13,154 nucleotides of DNA from SVQP01 sp045652835. Lineage in GTDB: Bacteria > Bacillota > Clostridia > Oscillospirales > CAG-272. A program made the translations under genes and the position numbers. The notes beneath the pieces are model-generated. The model was not told the DNA's origin, made no database searches, and worked only from the letters and a program-made list of their open reading frames with translations. Of the stretch, positions 1-7,466 are shown piece after piece. Within the stretch, counting starts at the first letter, position 1. Every line of letters starts with the position of its first letter. Where the stretch lies: the NCBI GenBank assembly GCA_045652835.1, contig JAZOLE010000152.1:1-13154 (forward strand), in the 5' to 3' direction.

Positions 1-17
1 ATCAGCTTTTTTTATTT
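1..17 (+). terminator. Possible 3' edge of a truncated plus-strand terminator
   Basis: The first bases read AGC followed by seven T and ATTT. This closely matches the 3' half of the complete terminator at 342-377 (GCAGC then T6 ATTT). It may be the U-tract of a terminator whose stem lies outside the window, ending a plus-strand gene to the left. Only the distal end is present, so the call is tentative. Confidence 0.3.
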
Positions 18-26
18 AATCACAAC

Positions 27-335
27 GGATAATCAAATACGACGGACGCGCGATATAAGCCGTCCCCTCGGGGGAAGGGGGCCCGCAGCGGCGTGGAGCG
101 TAGCGAAACAAAGCGATTGCGGGGGAAGGGGTTACGTGAACAATCAGGATTCGGCACACGGGGAAAAATAAAAAATAGCATAGCTATCATGTTATTAAGA
201 AATAATGCTTTTCCAATCTCCTCGCGCTGCCCCTTTCCCCGCGGACACTCACTTCACTGTGTTGCGTTCGTTGCGGGCCCCCTTCCCCCAAGGGGACGGC
301 TTTATATCGCGCGTCCGCATCGTTCGATTATCCAT
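27..335. repeat. Imperfect inverted-repeat element (MITE/REP-like), no gene
   Basis: The two ends are inverted copies of each other. The left arm (about 27-86) carries GGATAATC, then GGACGCGCGATATAA, GCCGTCCCCT and GGGGGAAGGGGGCCCGC. The reverse complement of the right arm (about 274-333) carries the same blocks in the same order with few changes. A second, looser pair of blocks follows inward: left 87-131 and right about 230-273, both ending in a G-rich GGGGAAGGGG-like run. The AT-rich centre (about 132-215) shows no convincing gene; short open frames here are not supported by a ribosome binding site or by protein-like composition. The structure resembles non-coding, palindromic interspersed elements of Clostridia. 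Copy number and target-site duplication cannot be judged from one copy. Confidence 0.75.
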
Positions 336-341
336 TTCATT

Positions 342-377
342 AAAAAAGCTGCCTCAATTTCTTGAAGCAGCTTTTTT
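342..377. terminator. Bidirectional intrinsic terminator closing the 384-5258 operon
   Basis: AAAAAAGCTGC (342-352) pairs with GCAGCTTTTTT (367-377), and TCAA/TTGA extends the stem inward after one mismatch. On the minus strand the GC core is followed by T6, seven bases past the stop codon of the small lipoprotein gene. On the plus strand it ends in T6 A T7, so it can act in both directions. Confidence 0.85.
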
Positions 378-383
378 ATTTTT

Positions 384-656
384 TTATTCCTCGGGAAAAT
401 GCAGTTCACCGTAGGTGGTTTGCTCTTCGGTGGTTTCGGTAACTGTGTCGGACTCGTCGGGCTGCTGTGTGGAATCTGTTGCAGGCTCGGTGACGACGTC
501 TGTTACGGCATTGGTCGAGGATTGTGTGGATTCGGTTTGTGCTTGCGTTGAAGCTTGTGCGGTGGTATCCTCACCGTTTACGGGGGGAGAGGAGATACAG
601 CCCACCAAGCACAGCGTCAAAAGTAATGCTGAAAGGGTCAATAGGACAAAACGCAC
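384..656 (-). CDS. Small Thr/Ser/Glu-rich lipoprotein, third gene of the surface operon
   Basis: I recognise no family. From the GTG at 656 the product is 90 residues: Arg at position 2, a hydrophobic stretch and the lipobox L-V-G-C with Cys at residue 20. A signal peptidase II lipoprotein anchored to the outer membrane leaflet is therefore likely. The mature part is almost entirely low-complexity Thr, Ser, Glu, Gln and Ala with no folded domain, ending in LHFPEE. The start is uncertain. GTG at 656 lies one base after the stop codon of the glycosidase gene, suiting translational reinitiation, and gives a standard signal peptide. GTG at 665 and TTG at 692 are in-frame alternatives. No strong ribosome binding site is visible, only AGAAAG. 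A terminator follows directly. It could be a spacer or surface-coat lipoprotein; its function is unknown. Confidence 0.7.
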   Translation of the reverse strand: MRFVLLTLSALLLTLCLVGCISSPPVNGEDTTAQASTQAQTESTQSSTNAVTDVVTEPATDSTQQPDESDTVTETTEEQTTYGELHFPEE

Positions 657-657
657 G

Positions 658-3111
658 TCAATCACGCTTTCTGCACACAAACGCACAGCCAATCAAGGTC
701 AGCATAGCAATCATGCTTGCGCCTACCATGCTCTTGCAGCCCGTTTCCTCTACAGGCTCGGTTTCGATAGGCTGCTCGGTCGTAGGCTCCTCGGTGGTGG
801 GAGGCTCGGTTTCGGCTGCAGCCTGTGCCAGCTCTTCAAGCTTTGCAGTCAGCGCGGCAGCGTCTGCCTCCAATTCAGCAAGTGACGCTTGTACCTGTGA
901 CTGATATTCCTGTGCATCTTCAACTTCATTGGTCAAAATCTGTGCAATCGCTCTGATATTTTCAATGTTTTCCATAGAGGATTTCATTTTTGCATGAAGT
1001 GCTTGTGCTTCTGCATACAGTGCAGGGGTCTTATCGTTGACGTTTTCGAGTTCCTTTGCAGCATCGAGTGCAGTAGCACCGTTCTCTACAAATGCGCTTG
1101 CATCCTTGAACATGCTATCAAGTGCCTTTTTCACGTTATGTACATCCACCAGCTTTTGCTTGAATGCACCGAAATCGGCAATGCAGCCCTCGGGCACGTA
1201 GCCCTCGGTCAGCTTTTGTGCGTCCTCCTTGGTCTTGGCAAACGCCAGCACCGAGAAGGTCACACTCAGTCCCTTGTCAACCGTAGGACCGTCAAAAATG
1301 TCAAAGCGCAGGTTGTTGATCTTACCCGCCCAGCCCGACTTTTTGTTCATATCAATGATGATCCAGCTCCATTCGTCTCCTCTGGGGATCTCATACCAAA
1401 CGGTCTGACCTCCCACAGCACCCATGGTATTACCGCAAGCGTAGAAGATAGCGGAGGTGCTGGAGTTTACGGTGGTTCTGTCGGTCTTGACGCGCAGCAC
1501 GATGTATTTGTATTCATCCGCGCTGATCTGACCCAAAGAGGTCATGTCAAAGGCTGCGTAGGGGTCGTTGGTATTTGCGTTGAGCTTAACGACCATGCCG
1601 CCCTGCTCGGCATCATAATAAGTGTCAACCGCGTTGTGGCCGCCCATGCACTCAGCCATCAGCTCGCCGCAAACGTATTCGGTGGAGATTTCCTTGTAAT
1701 CAAAGAGCGGGTATTCAATGTGATCCAGACTGCCTTGCTTTTCACATACGGGCGTATCGTTCCATACAAAGCCTACGCCGTTGATAACGGAACGTCGAGA
1801 GCTGCCGACTATGTTGCCGTCATCGTCTTTGAGCGGATCGGAGCCGTAGTTTCTTGCTACGTAGGTGGTGCCGCTGTCACCCTCCTCCATGGTTACGAAG
1901 GTAGCAGAGCCGCCGCCGTCCATGTAAAATACGCTGTTGTAGCCAAGCTCCTGGCAGAACTTAACGCCCTTGGTAAAGTTCAAACCCAGATATTTGCCCG
2001 GCTCTTGCGCGTTGATGGTCAGCATCATGACCTTGCCGTCATCATTATAGCCGATCAGCGTGGTGGGGTACTCGGAGTTGTTGCCGTTGGGAGAGTAGAT
2101 CTTGCCGTCATTGAGCGTGATCATGTGTCCGCCAATTGCGTCCTCAACCGTGTACCAAAGCTCGGTGTTGCCAAGCTTATCGGTCAGATTGAGATCAAAA
2201 GAAACGGTGTCACCTACAGAAAAGTTGTTTTTCAGATCATTGACACGGTTGCCGCGTGCGGTCAGCACGATGTTCTTTTCGTTGAAGGTGGGTCTTGTGG
2301 AAGAATTTGCTGGATAGATTGCCTTAACCGTACCCTTAACCTGACCGCTCAGGGTAAATGCGGAGGAGTCTACCTCAATTTCAATCTCGTAAGCGTCTGC
2401 AAGCGCGTAGTTTGTACTGTTGCAGCGGTAGTTGTAAACGATCAGAGAGTTCCATGCGGGCAAGCGGTTGATGCCGTCTGCGGCAAAGTTTTTGCTCTTT
2501 GTCTCGTTCTTAACGGTAATATCCAACACGGGAATGCCTACGAGCGGCTGATTGGCCGTGGTAATACCAAAGGAAGCCTTATCGGGGCTGGTCGTACCCT
2601 TTTCGCCGTTGGTAGCAACGTAGTTTTCCATGCCAATCTGCTGGGTAGCCCAAATTTCACCGTCAATCATGGTAAAGCCACGCGGTACCTGAAGTATCTT
2701 GGTGGTTACCTGATCGTTACTGTGTACGCTTGTCATCCAAAGGTCACCGTTCACGGCTGCCAGCACCTTTTGACCGGGGTTGGCTGCGTTGTACGCCTCG
2801 GATGCCTTAGTCATGGTTGCACCCGAAACCAAGTATTCTCCACCGTTGATGACCTCAACGGACAGATTGGTGTTGGAAAGGTCACCTGTAGCGATCCAAA
2901 CCTCTCTGTTGCCGTAAGTACCGGACAGGTCGATGGTGTAAATCTGTACGCCGGTATCCTTGCCGTCCATCGTTACGTTTTGCACCTCTCTGCTTGTTTC
3001 GCCCTCCAGTGTGCCAACGTCGTCCTGTGTCTGCTCGGCATACGCGGTCAAGGGGAGAAGTGCGCTTAAACAAAGTGTCAGACTCAAAAGGACAATGATA
3101 AGCTTTTTCAT
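658..3111 (-). CDS. Surface-anchored phosphodiester glycosidase (NAGPA family) with beta-rich module and helical stalk
   Basis: The 817-residue protein has a signal peptide (cleavage likely after A-Y-A, residue 25). A phosphodiester glycosidase domain (NAGPA, PF09992 type) spans about 55-450. Family hallmarks are NGDLW (121-125), PRGFTMIDGEIW (143-154), AIGGH (325-329), MDGGGSATF (397-405) and the closing RRSVINGVGF region (439-448). Family members cleave the bond between a sugar and a phosphodiester; the natural substrate here is unknown. Residues 478-635 are a beta-rich module also found in the two neighbouring surface proteins. Residues 646-766 are predicted by eye to be helical, possibly coiled coil. 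A Thr/Glu/Pro linker leads to G791-C792, a hydrophobic helix (795-812) and the tail RKRD. The start is firm: AGGAG lies upstream and ATGA overlaps the stop codon of the preceding gene, implying translational coupling. The protein acts outside the cell. Confidence 0.88.
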   Translation of the reverse strand: MKKLIIVLLSLTLCLSALLPLTAYAEQTQDDVGTLEGETSREVQNVTMDGKDTGVQIYTIDLSGTYGNREVWIATGDLSNTNLSVEVINGGEYLVSGATMTKASEAYNAANPGQKVLAAVNGDLWMTSVHSNDQVTTKILQVPRGFTMIDGEIWATQQIGMENYVATNGEKGTTSPDKASFGITTANQPLVGIPVLDITVKNETKSKNFAADGINRLPAWNSLIVYNYRCNSTNYALADAYEIEIEVDSSAFTLSGQVKGTVKAIYPANSSTRPTFNEKNIVLTARGNRVNDLKNNFSVGDTVSFDLNLTDKLGNTELWYTVEDAIGGHMITLNDGKIYSPNGNNSEYPTTLIGYNDDGKVMMLTINAQEPGKYLGLNFTKGVKFCQELGYNSVFYMDGGGSATFVTMEEGDSGTTYVARNYGSDPLKDDDGNIVGSSRRSVINGVGFVWNDTPVCEKQGSLDHIEYPLFDYKEISTEYVCGELMAECMGGHNAVDTYYDAEQGGMVVKLNANTNDPYAAFDMTSLGQISADEYKYIVLRVKTDRTTVNSSTSAIFYACGNTMGAVGGQTVWYEIPRGDEWSWIIIDMNKKSGWAGKINNLRFDIFDGPTVDKGLSVTFSVLAFAKTKEDAQKLTEGYVPEGCIADFGAFKQKLVDVHNVKKALDSMFKDASAFVENGATALDAAKELENVNDKTPALYAEAQALHAKMKSSMENIENIRAIAQILTNEVEDAQEYQSQVQASLAELEADAAALTAKLEELAQAAAETEPPTTEEPTTEQPIETEPVEETGCKSMVGASMIAMLTLIGCAFVCRKRD

Positions 3112-5258
3112 GACTGATCTCCTTTTTTGGTTTTGTTTTTTATCAATGAAACGGCTGAAAGGGAAACAAGCAGGATCGCAGAAATAGAAATGATATTATT
3201 ACAGCCGGCATCATTCTGTTCAAATTTATCGGGAGGAAGATATTCCAGCCCGGGTCCTTGTGTGGGAATTTCAATGGTGGGTACTTCGGTTTCGGGTGCT
3301 TGGGTTATGGGAGTATCGGTAAAGGATTCGCCTTGGATAGCAATGCCGTTTTCTTTTGCGTAAGCTTCCCAGGCTGCCATGTCCTGAAAGAACAGCATAT
3401 CCGAAAGGCAAACTGTCTGTCCTGCGTTAATCTGCTGCGCATAATCCAAACGCATACCGAGTATTTCGTCCGTCCATGCGTTCTTGCCTGCCATTTCATA
3501 GACCAGATATTCCCATTCACCGCCCCCATAGAGTGCAGTAATGGCGCGTTCTCCTTGGGCAAAATCAAATCCGCCCGAATAATAGTACAGGGTAAAGCCC
3601 TTACCGTCAATCTTTTTATCTGCAAAAATGCGCAGCACGATGATTCCATAATCCTCGGTGCGTAAGAGTGGCTGCCCGGTCAAGCTCGCGTAGGCTTGCA
3701 TATTAAAGCTGACAAAGGGATCATTGGTGGTTTCGGTAGCCTGCAGTAGTAAATGCCCGTATTTGTCAAAGCTGAATTTTGACTTATTTTCGCCGCCAAA
3801 GCAATCGGACATAGAAGAATCAAAGTAGGTAATGGCATCAGCTCTGCCCGAGGGAGCGCGTCCCTCCTCCTTGAATTGATCCTCGGGCATTTTGCCTTGC
3901 TCGTGATGCTGTTCAAGTGGCTTTTTGGCAGCCTCTTTTGCGCTTTGTTCATCGGGGAAAAAGCTGATCGAGGCAATATTGGCATAGTCGGCGGTTTTCA
4001 CGCTGCTATCAATAAAGTCAAAGCGCATGCCGTAGATGGTGCCCGTCCAATGCTCTTCCTCGCAAAGAGGAATGATGTAAGTGTGCCATTGATCGTCATT
4101 TTTTGCAATAAAGGAAACGTGGCTCTCTCCGTGCGGATTTCGAATTTCTCCCGCGCACAAGAACATGCGAAAATGACCTTGTGAATTGGTAGAGGGCGTT
4201 TGCAGCGTAATGACAGCATAGCGGTAATCATCCGCGTTGATCTGTACACCCTGCGTATCCTTGAGGTAATTGCCAAGGTTGAAGTAGATATAAGGGTCAT
4301 TGGTATTCTGCGTGGGATAAAGGCGAGTGTAAGTACCCACGGTGTCATCCACCATCATAGTAGCATCCACGCTGTTTGCACCGCTGAAGTATTCATAGGG
4401 CGTGGCGGTAAAGTAGACGTTCAGATCTCCCTTATAATAATCGGGAGCGGTCGTATAAAAACGAATACGCGTAATATTGACCTGCTGTTCGCTTGAAAGA
4501 ATCAGCTTGCCTGCGTATTGCGCATTGTCCAAAGCAATGATTGCAGTATAAGTGCCGTCCTCGTTTTGTACAGGATCGGACGAGGTTGCAGAAAAGGGAA
4601 GGGCAGCGGCAGTATCGTTTTTGAGTGTAAAAATCGTACCTGTGTCTGTAATGACCTCTAATTTTTGATAATTGCGCAGATTGTAGGCGTCCAGCGCAAG
4701 ATCGGTTTGCGCTTGCAGCGTCAGCACACCGTCCTGTGCACCAAAGGCGGTAAGATTCAGCTCTCGGTATGCCATAGTTTGCTGATCGGTCTCGCCAATG
4801 GAGATATCCAGCATGGCAAGCACCTCAATGACGTCGTTTTTGTCGGTATAGGCACGCAAGAACAGATCGTAAGTGCCGCGAGGCAGCTGGGAAACGGCAA
4901 TATTTAAGTGAAAGCCTGCAGTTTCGTAGGTTTTTGGGCAGTATTGCTTTACGTCGGGACGAGATTTTACACCCTCAGTTGAGCTTTTCCATGTCTTGCC
5001 GCCGTCCAAGGTATATTCGTATCTTTGAATGGTTTTATCGGTTTTGATCCAGCCTGCCAAGGTCAGCTCGGGATCTGTGCCGTGCTCTATATTTTTCAGT
5101 ACGGCAGGCATGTTTTCGGCAGATACGCTTACCGGATGATCCACCGTTACCTTGTAATCAATCTGTTTTGCAGAAATGCTTACCGTAAGCATTGAAAAGC
5201 TCAGGCATAGCACCGCACATATGCAGCATAACAACTTTATGTAAAAGGATTTTTTCAT
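3108..5258 (-). CDS. Large surface protein with two copies of the beta-rich module, C-terminal anchor
   Basis: This is the first gene of the operon (716 residues). It has a signal peptide (cleavage likely after S-I-S-A, residue 30). An N-terminal beta-rich region (about 35-155) contains YTLDGGKTWK, which resembles Ig-like or exo-glycosidase accessory folds. A second beta-rich region spans 160-285. Module copy A is about 291-448 (NDPY 320-323, MRFD 411-414) and copy B about 476-640 (NDPF 512-515, MRLD 602-605). A Pro/Thr/Glu linker leads to G685-C686, a hydrophobic helix (689-706) and the tail KNKTKKGDQS. No catalytic motif is recognisable, so a binding or scaffold role is inferred. The start is supported by AGGAG seven bases upstream and a promoter at 5295-5322. 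The name of the fold and its ligand are unknown; carbohydrate binding is a guess from the partner glycosidase and the beta-sandwich-like pattern. Confidence 0.85.
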   Translation of the reverse strand: MKKSFYIKLLCCICAVLCLSFSMLTVSISAKQIDYKVTVDHPVSVSAENMPAVLKNIEHGTDPELTLAGWIKTDKTIQRYEYTLDGGKTWKSSTEGVKSRPDVKQYCPKTYETAGFHLNIAVSQLPRGTYDLFLRAYTDKNDVIEVLAMLDISIGETDQQTMAYRELNLTAFGAQDGVLTLQAQTDLALDAYNLRNYQKLEVITDTGTIFTLKNDTAAALPFSATSSDPVQNEDGTYTAIIALDNAQYAGKLILSSEQQVNITRIRFYTTAPDYYKGDLNVYFTATPYEYFSGANSVDATMMVDDTVGTYTRLYPTQNTNDPYIYFNLGNYLKDTQGVQINADDYRYAVITLQTPSTNSQGHFRMFLCAGEIRNPHGESHVSFIAKNDDQWHTYIIPLCEEEHWTGTIYGMRFDFIDSSVKTADYANIASISFFPDEQSAKEAAKKPLEQHHEQGKMPEDQFKEEGRAPSGRADAITYFDSSMSDCFGGENKSKFSFDKYGHLLLQATETTNDPFVSFNMQAYASLTGQPLLRTEDYGIIVLRIFADKKIDGKGFTLYYYSGGFDFAQGERAITALYGGGEWEYLVYEMAGKNAWTDEILGMRLDYAQQINAGQTVCLSDMLFFQDMAAWEAYAKENGIAIQGESFTDTPITQAPETEVPTIEIPTQGPGLEYLPPDKFEQNDAGCNNIISISAILLVSLSAVSLIKNKTKKGDQS

Positions 5259-5294
5259 ACAGTCACTCCTTTTGCTTACAATTACTCATTATAT

Positions 5295-5322
5295 ATTATA
5301 TAATAAAATTCTGTGTATGCAA
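5295..5322 (-). promoter_or_regulatory. Sigma-A promoter of the 384-5258 surface operon
   Basis: Reading the minus strand, TTGCAT (5317-5322) is separated by 16 bases from a perfect TATAAT (5295-5300). The start codon is at 5258, leaving a short leader with AGGAG. The spacer and the region just downstream are very AT-rich, and a second TATAAT-like hexamer follows closely. Confidence 0.7.
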
Positions 5323-5408
5323 AGAGGGATTGCAACAATTTGGGGTTTTGACCAAAATTTTGTTGTATTGCACAAATGCAAAGCGGCAAGTGCGGCATAA
5401 AGCAAAAG

Positions 5409-5444
5409 CAAAAAAAGAAATCCCTTGCCGCAGCAAGGGATTTC
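5409..5444 (-). terminator. Intrinsic terminator of the one-module surface protein gene
   Basis: GAAATCCCTTGC (5417-5428) and GCAAGGGATTTC (5433-5444) form a perfect 12 bp stem with a four-base loop. On the minus strand it is followed by a T-run (5409-5416). It lies about 40 bases past the stop codon. Just before it on the minus strand, ATTTCAATT/AATTGAAAT (5464-5482) forms another short AT-rich palindrome that begins at the stop codon. Confidence 0.9.
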
Positions 5445-5481
5445 TCTATAAAACTTTGAAGTTATTTCAATTTAATTGAAA

Positions 5482-6360
5482 TTAGTCCTTCTTCTTGATG
5501 CAAACAACACCCAGAGAAATGATAGCAACGATAGTACCAATGCTGATTACGCTGCCGCAGCTCTTCTCTTCCTCTACCTTGGTGGTGGTAGCGGGCTTCT
5601 TGGTGGTCTGCTCTTCTTCCTCTTCGGTCTCTTCCTCGGTTTCTTCCTCGGTAACAGCCTCAGTAGTTTCCTCGGTCTCTACCTGATCAAGGCCTGCATA
5701 AGCTTCAGCCTCTTCCTGGGTAGCAAACAGAGCCATCTCGTACAGGTAAACAACGGTGTCCTCGTCAGCGCCCATGGGGTCGAATCTGAACATGTTGTAA
5801 ACACCTTCGCAGTCGCCGGTCAAATCGTAGATAATGTACTCAATTTCGCCGGTACCATAGCAGGGGAAATCGGTGGTAGTGGAGTAACCGCCGGTAGGAC
5901 CGGTGATATCACCTGCGCAGTAGAACAGCTCGAAATCATCAAAGTAACCTTCAACCTTGAGCTTGATTACGATAAAGGGATAAGCCTGAGAATCAACCTT
6001 TTCAAGACCAGCCTTCTTGATGTAGGTAGACCAGTTAATGGATACGTAGGGGTCTTCGGGCTTGGTGATCTTAAGTCTTGCGCCTTCCCAGTCAGATTTG
6101 AAGAATACCTTGTTAATGCCATTGGGAGTAGAGAGTACCTTCATATCCTGAGCATTCGAATCGAAAACAAGCAGGGTGTTGGAGTAAGAGGGAGCTGTGC
6201 CTTCAGTAGTTTCCTCTTCTGCAGCGGTGGTTTCGCCATCTGCAGCAGCGGTTTCGGTGGTCTCTTCAGCAACAGTGGTTTCTTCAGCAGCTGCAACACA
6301 CAGAGCAAAGCAAGAAACAACCAGCAGCATGGAAAGAACCAGAGCCAGTAATTTTTTCAT
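5482..6360 (-). CDS. Small surface protein: single beta-rich module between Thr/Glu linkers, C-terminal anchor
   Basis: The product is 292 residues: a signal peptide (cleavage likely after C-V-A-A-A, about residue 25), a Thr/Glu-rich linker (26-55), one copy of the shared module (about 62-223; EDPY 102-105, FYCAG 146-150, IEYIIYDL 173-180, FRFD 191-194), then an acidic Glu/Thr linker (226-266). It ends with SCGS (267-270), a hydrophobic helix (271-288) and KKKD. It is effectively the minimal version of the two larger neighbours, with no other domain. The start is set by AAAGGAG eight bases before ATG at 6360; an in-frame start 33 bases upstream would put that site inside the coding sequence and spoil the signal peptide. 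It has its own strong promoter and terminator, so it is probably expressed independently and at high level. The function is unknown; surface binding is inferred. Confidence 0.85.
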   Translation of the reverse strand: MKKLLALVLSMLLVVSCFALCVAAAEETTVAEETTETAAADGETTAAEEETTEGTAPSYSNTLLVFDSNAQDMKVLSTPNGINKVFFKSDWEGARLKITKPEDPYVSINWSTYIKKAGLEKVDSQAYPFIVIKLKVEGYFDDFELFYCAGDITGPTGGYSTTTDFPCYGTGEIEYIIYDLTGDCEGVYNMFRFDPMGADEDTVVYLYEMALFATQEEAEAYAGLDQVETEETTEAVTEEETEEETEEEEEQTTKKPATTTKVEEEKSCGSVISIGTIVAIISLGVVCIKKKD

Positions 6361-6398
6361 GGTAAAATCTCCTTTACATAAATTATTTTGCACTTATC

Positions 6399-6427
6399 AT
6401 TCTATACTATTTTTAAGAAATTGTCAA
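6399..6427 (-). promoter_or_regulatory. Strong sigma-A promoter of the one-module surface protein gene
   Basis: On the minus strand there is a perfect TTGACA (6422-6427), 17 bases, then TAGAAT (6399-6404, five of six consensus). It lies about 40 bases before the start codon at 6360. Confidence 0.85.
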
Positions 6428-6491
6428 CAGAATACAGGTAATTTTTTTATGATTTATCAAAATAGACTAAAAAATGGTATGTCGAATGACC

Positions 6492-6519
6492 AAAAAACAC
6501 AGCTTAACCGTTCACTGTG
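6492..6519 (-). terminator. Weak intrinsic terminator overlapping the stop codon of the cohesin-like gene
   Basis: On the minus strand CACAG (6515-6519) and CTGTG (6498-6502) form a short stem with a 12-base loop containing the TAA stop codon (6506-6504), followed by T6 (6492-6497). The stem is only 5-6 bp, so partial read-through toward the 5482-6360 gene is possible. No better terminator is visible in the interval. Confidence 0.45.
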
Positions 6520-7391
6520 CGCACGTACGCGCCGTCTTGATACAAAAGCGTATAGGTTCCCGCATAAAGCGTTTGATTGTCCAAGCGAACGTAGGGCGTG
6601 AGTGTGATACTGACCTCTCCTGTGGCAGGAATGGATAGCGTGGCGGTATAAATGCTTCCCCCAAGGTCACTTGCGGTGTAGATAATGTCGCCGCCTTCTA
6701 TTTGGTCAAGAATCTCGGAGCCGCCCAGCGTTAAGGATCTCGTGCCTTGTGCATCCGTGATGCTGCAGGTGAAACCGTAGCTGCCTTTGGAGAGCGTGGC
6801 ATCCGGAGAAATCAGCGCACACAAGCGCACTTGCAACTTGTCATTTATGGGATTGGTTTCCTGACAGGCAAGATAACGTGCAGGGCAGGTGGGCAGGATG
6901 GGAGCAGAGAGAGTGATGTGAGCAGCACAGCCGCTCACGTTTAAAGGCAGGCTGCTGCCGTTCTCGTCAAGCGCATAAAAGGATGCGGCATCCGGCACCG
7001 TGCATGCTAAAAGATATGCGCCGGGCTGTGTCTCCTCAGAGGTATAAAACGTTAAGGAGAGCAGGTTGCCCGTTACTTGCACGTTTTGCGCAGCGTCCAG
7101 CAGCACGTTGACGCTGCCGTCATTGTCATGATATGTCAGCGTCAAGGTATCCGTTGCCTGCAAAAGCTGTACGCTTTTGAGTAAAAATAATGAGGTATCG
7201 TATTCTATGCTTACAAAACCGCCCGCAAGCGTCAGATCAGGCAGAGAAAGAATGAGCGTGACATCCTGCCCCGGCTCTGCAGATTCGGGTTGTGTCAGCG
7301 TTAGTGCGGGTGGATCACCCGCGGACGTGGGAAGAACCGATATGCTAAGTAAAATGCAACATAGCAGGGCAAAACACAGGCGAGCTTTCAT
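6504..7391 (-). CDS. Secreted protein with cohesin-like N-terminal domain
   Basis: The product is 295 residues with a signal peptide (cleavage likely after P-T-S-A, residue 24). Residues about 28-160 follow the pattern of cohesin-type beta-sandwich domains: an opening strand, then EPGQDVTLILSL, GGFVSIEYDTSLF (57-69), GNLLSLTFYTSE, and a closing A-H-I-T-L strand. Cohesins bind dockerins in cellulosomes, but similar domains also occur as general adhesion or surface modules; no dockerin is seen in this window. Residues 165-295 form a second beta-rich part I do not recognise. There is no C-terminal hydrophobic helix, sorting motif or lipobox, so unlike its neighbours it is probably secreted or held non-covalently. 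The start is supported by AAAGGAG six bases before ATG. Its promoter matches consensus exactly. Confidence 0.78.
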   Translation of the reverse strand: MKARLCFALLCCILLSISVLPTSAGDPPALTLTQPESAEPGQDVTLILSLPDLTLAGGFVSIEYDTSLFLLKSVQLLQATDTLTLTYHDNDGSVNVLLDAAQNVQVTGNLLSLTFYTSEETQPGAYLLACTVPDAASFYALDENGSSLPLNVSGCAAHITLSAPILPTCPARYLACQETNPINDKLQVRLCALISPDATLSKGSYGFTCSITDAQGTRSLTLGGSEILDQIEGGDIIYTASDLGGSIYTATLSIPATGEVSITLTPYVRLDNQTLYAGTYTLLYQDGAYVRTVNG

Positions 7392-7437
7392 GGCAATCTC
7401 CTTTCATTTTGATAAAACGTACGTCTTGATTGATACT

Positions 7438-7466
7438 ATTATACATAAATATCCGAATTTTGTCAA
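7438..7466 (-). promoter_or_regulatory. Exact consensus sigma-A promoter for the cohesin-like gene
   Basis: The minus strand shows TTGACA (7461-7466), a 17-base spacer and TATAAT (7438-7443), with the start codon about 45 bases downstream. It lies in the 155-base divergent interval shared with the lipoprotein gene at 7547. No comparably clear plus-strand promoter was found there. Confidence 0.9.

Noticed and set aside
93..414. Short plus-strand open frames in the first 414 bases
   Set aside because: They run through the inverted-repeat element and terminator, lack a convincing ribosome binding site, and have repeat-derived basic/Pro-rich composition.
994..3069. Long plus-strand open frame (about 690 codons) antisense to the glycosidase gene
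   Set aside because: It lies wholly opposite a gene with clear NAGPA motifs, has no ribosome binding site or recognisable domain, and its length is explained by the codon bias of the real gene.
658..6393. Sortase LPXTG wall-anchoring signals in the surface proteins
   Set aside because: No LPXTG-like motif precedes any of the C-terminal helices; a Cys-containing motif is present instead.
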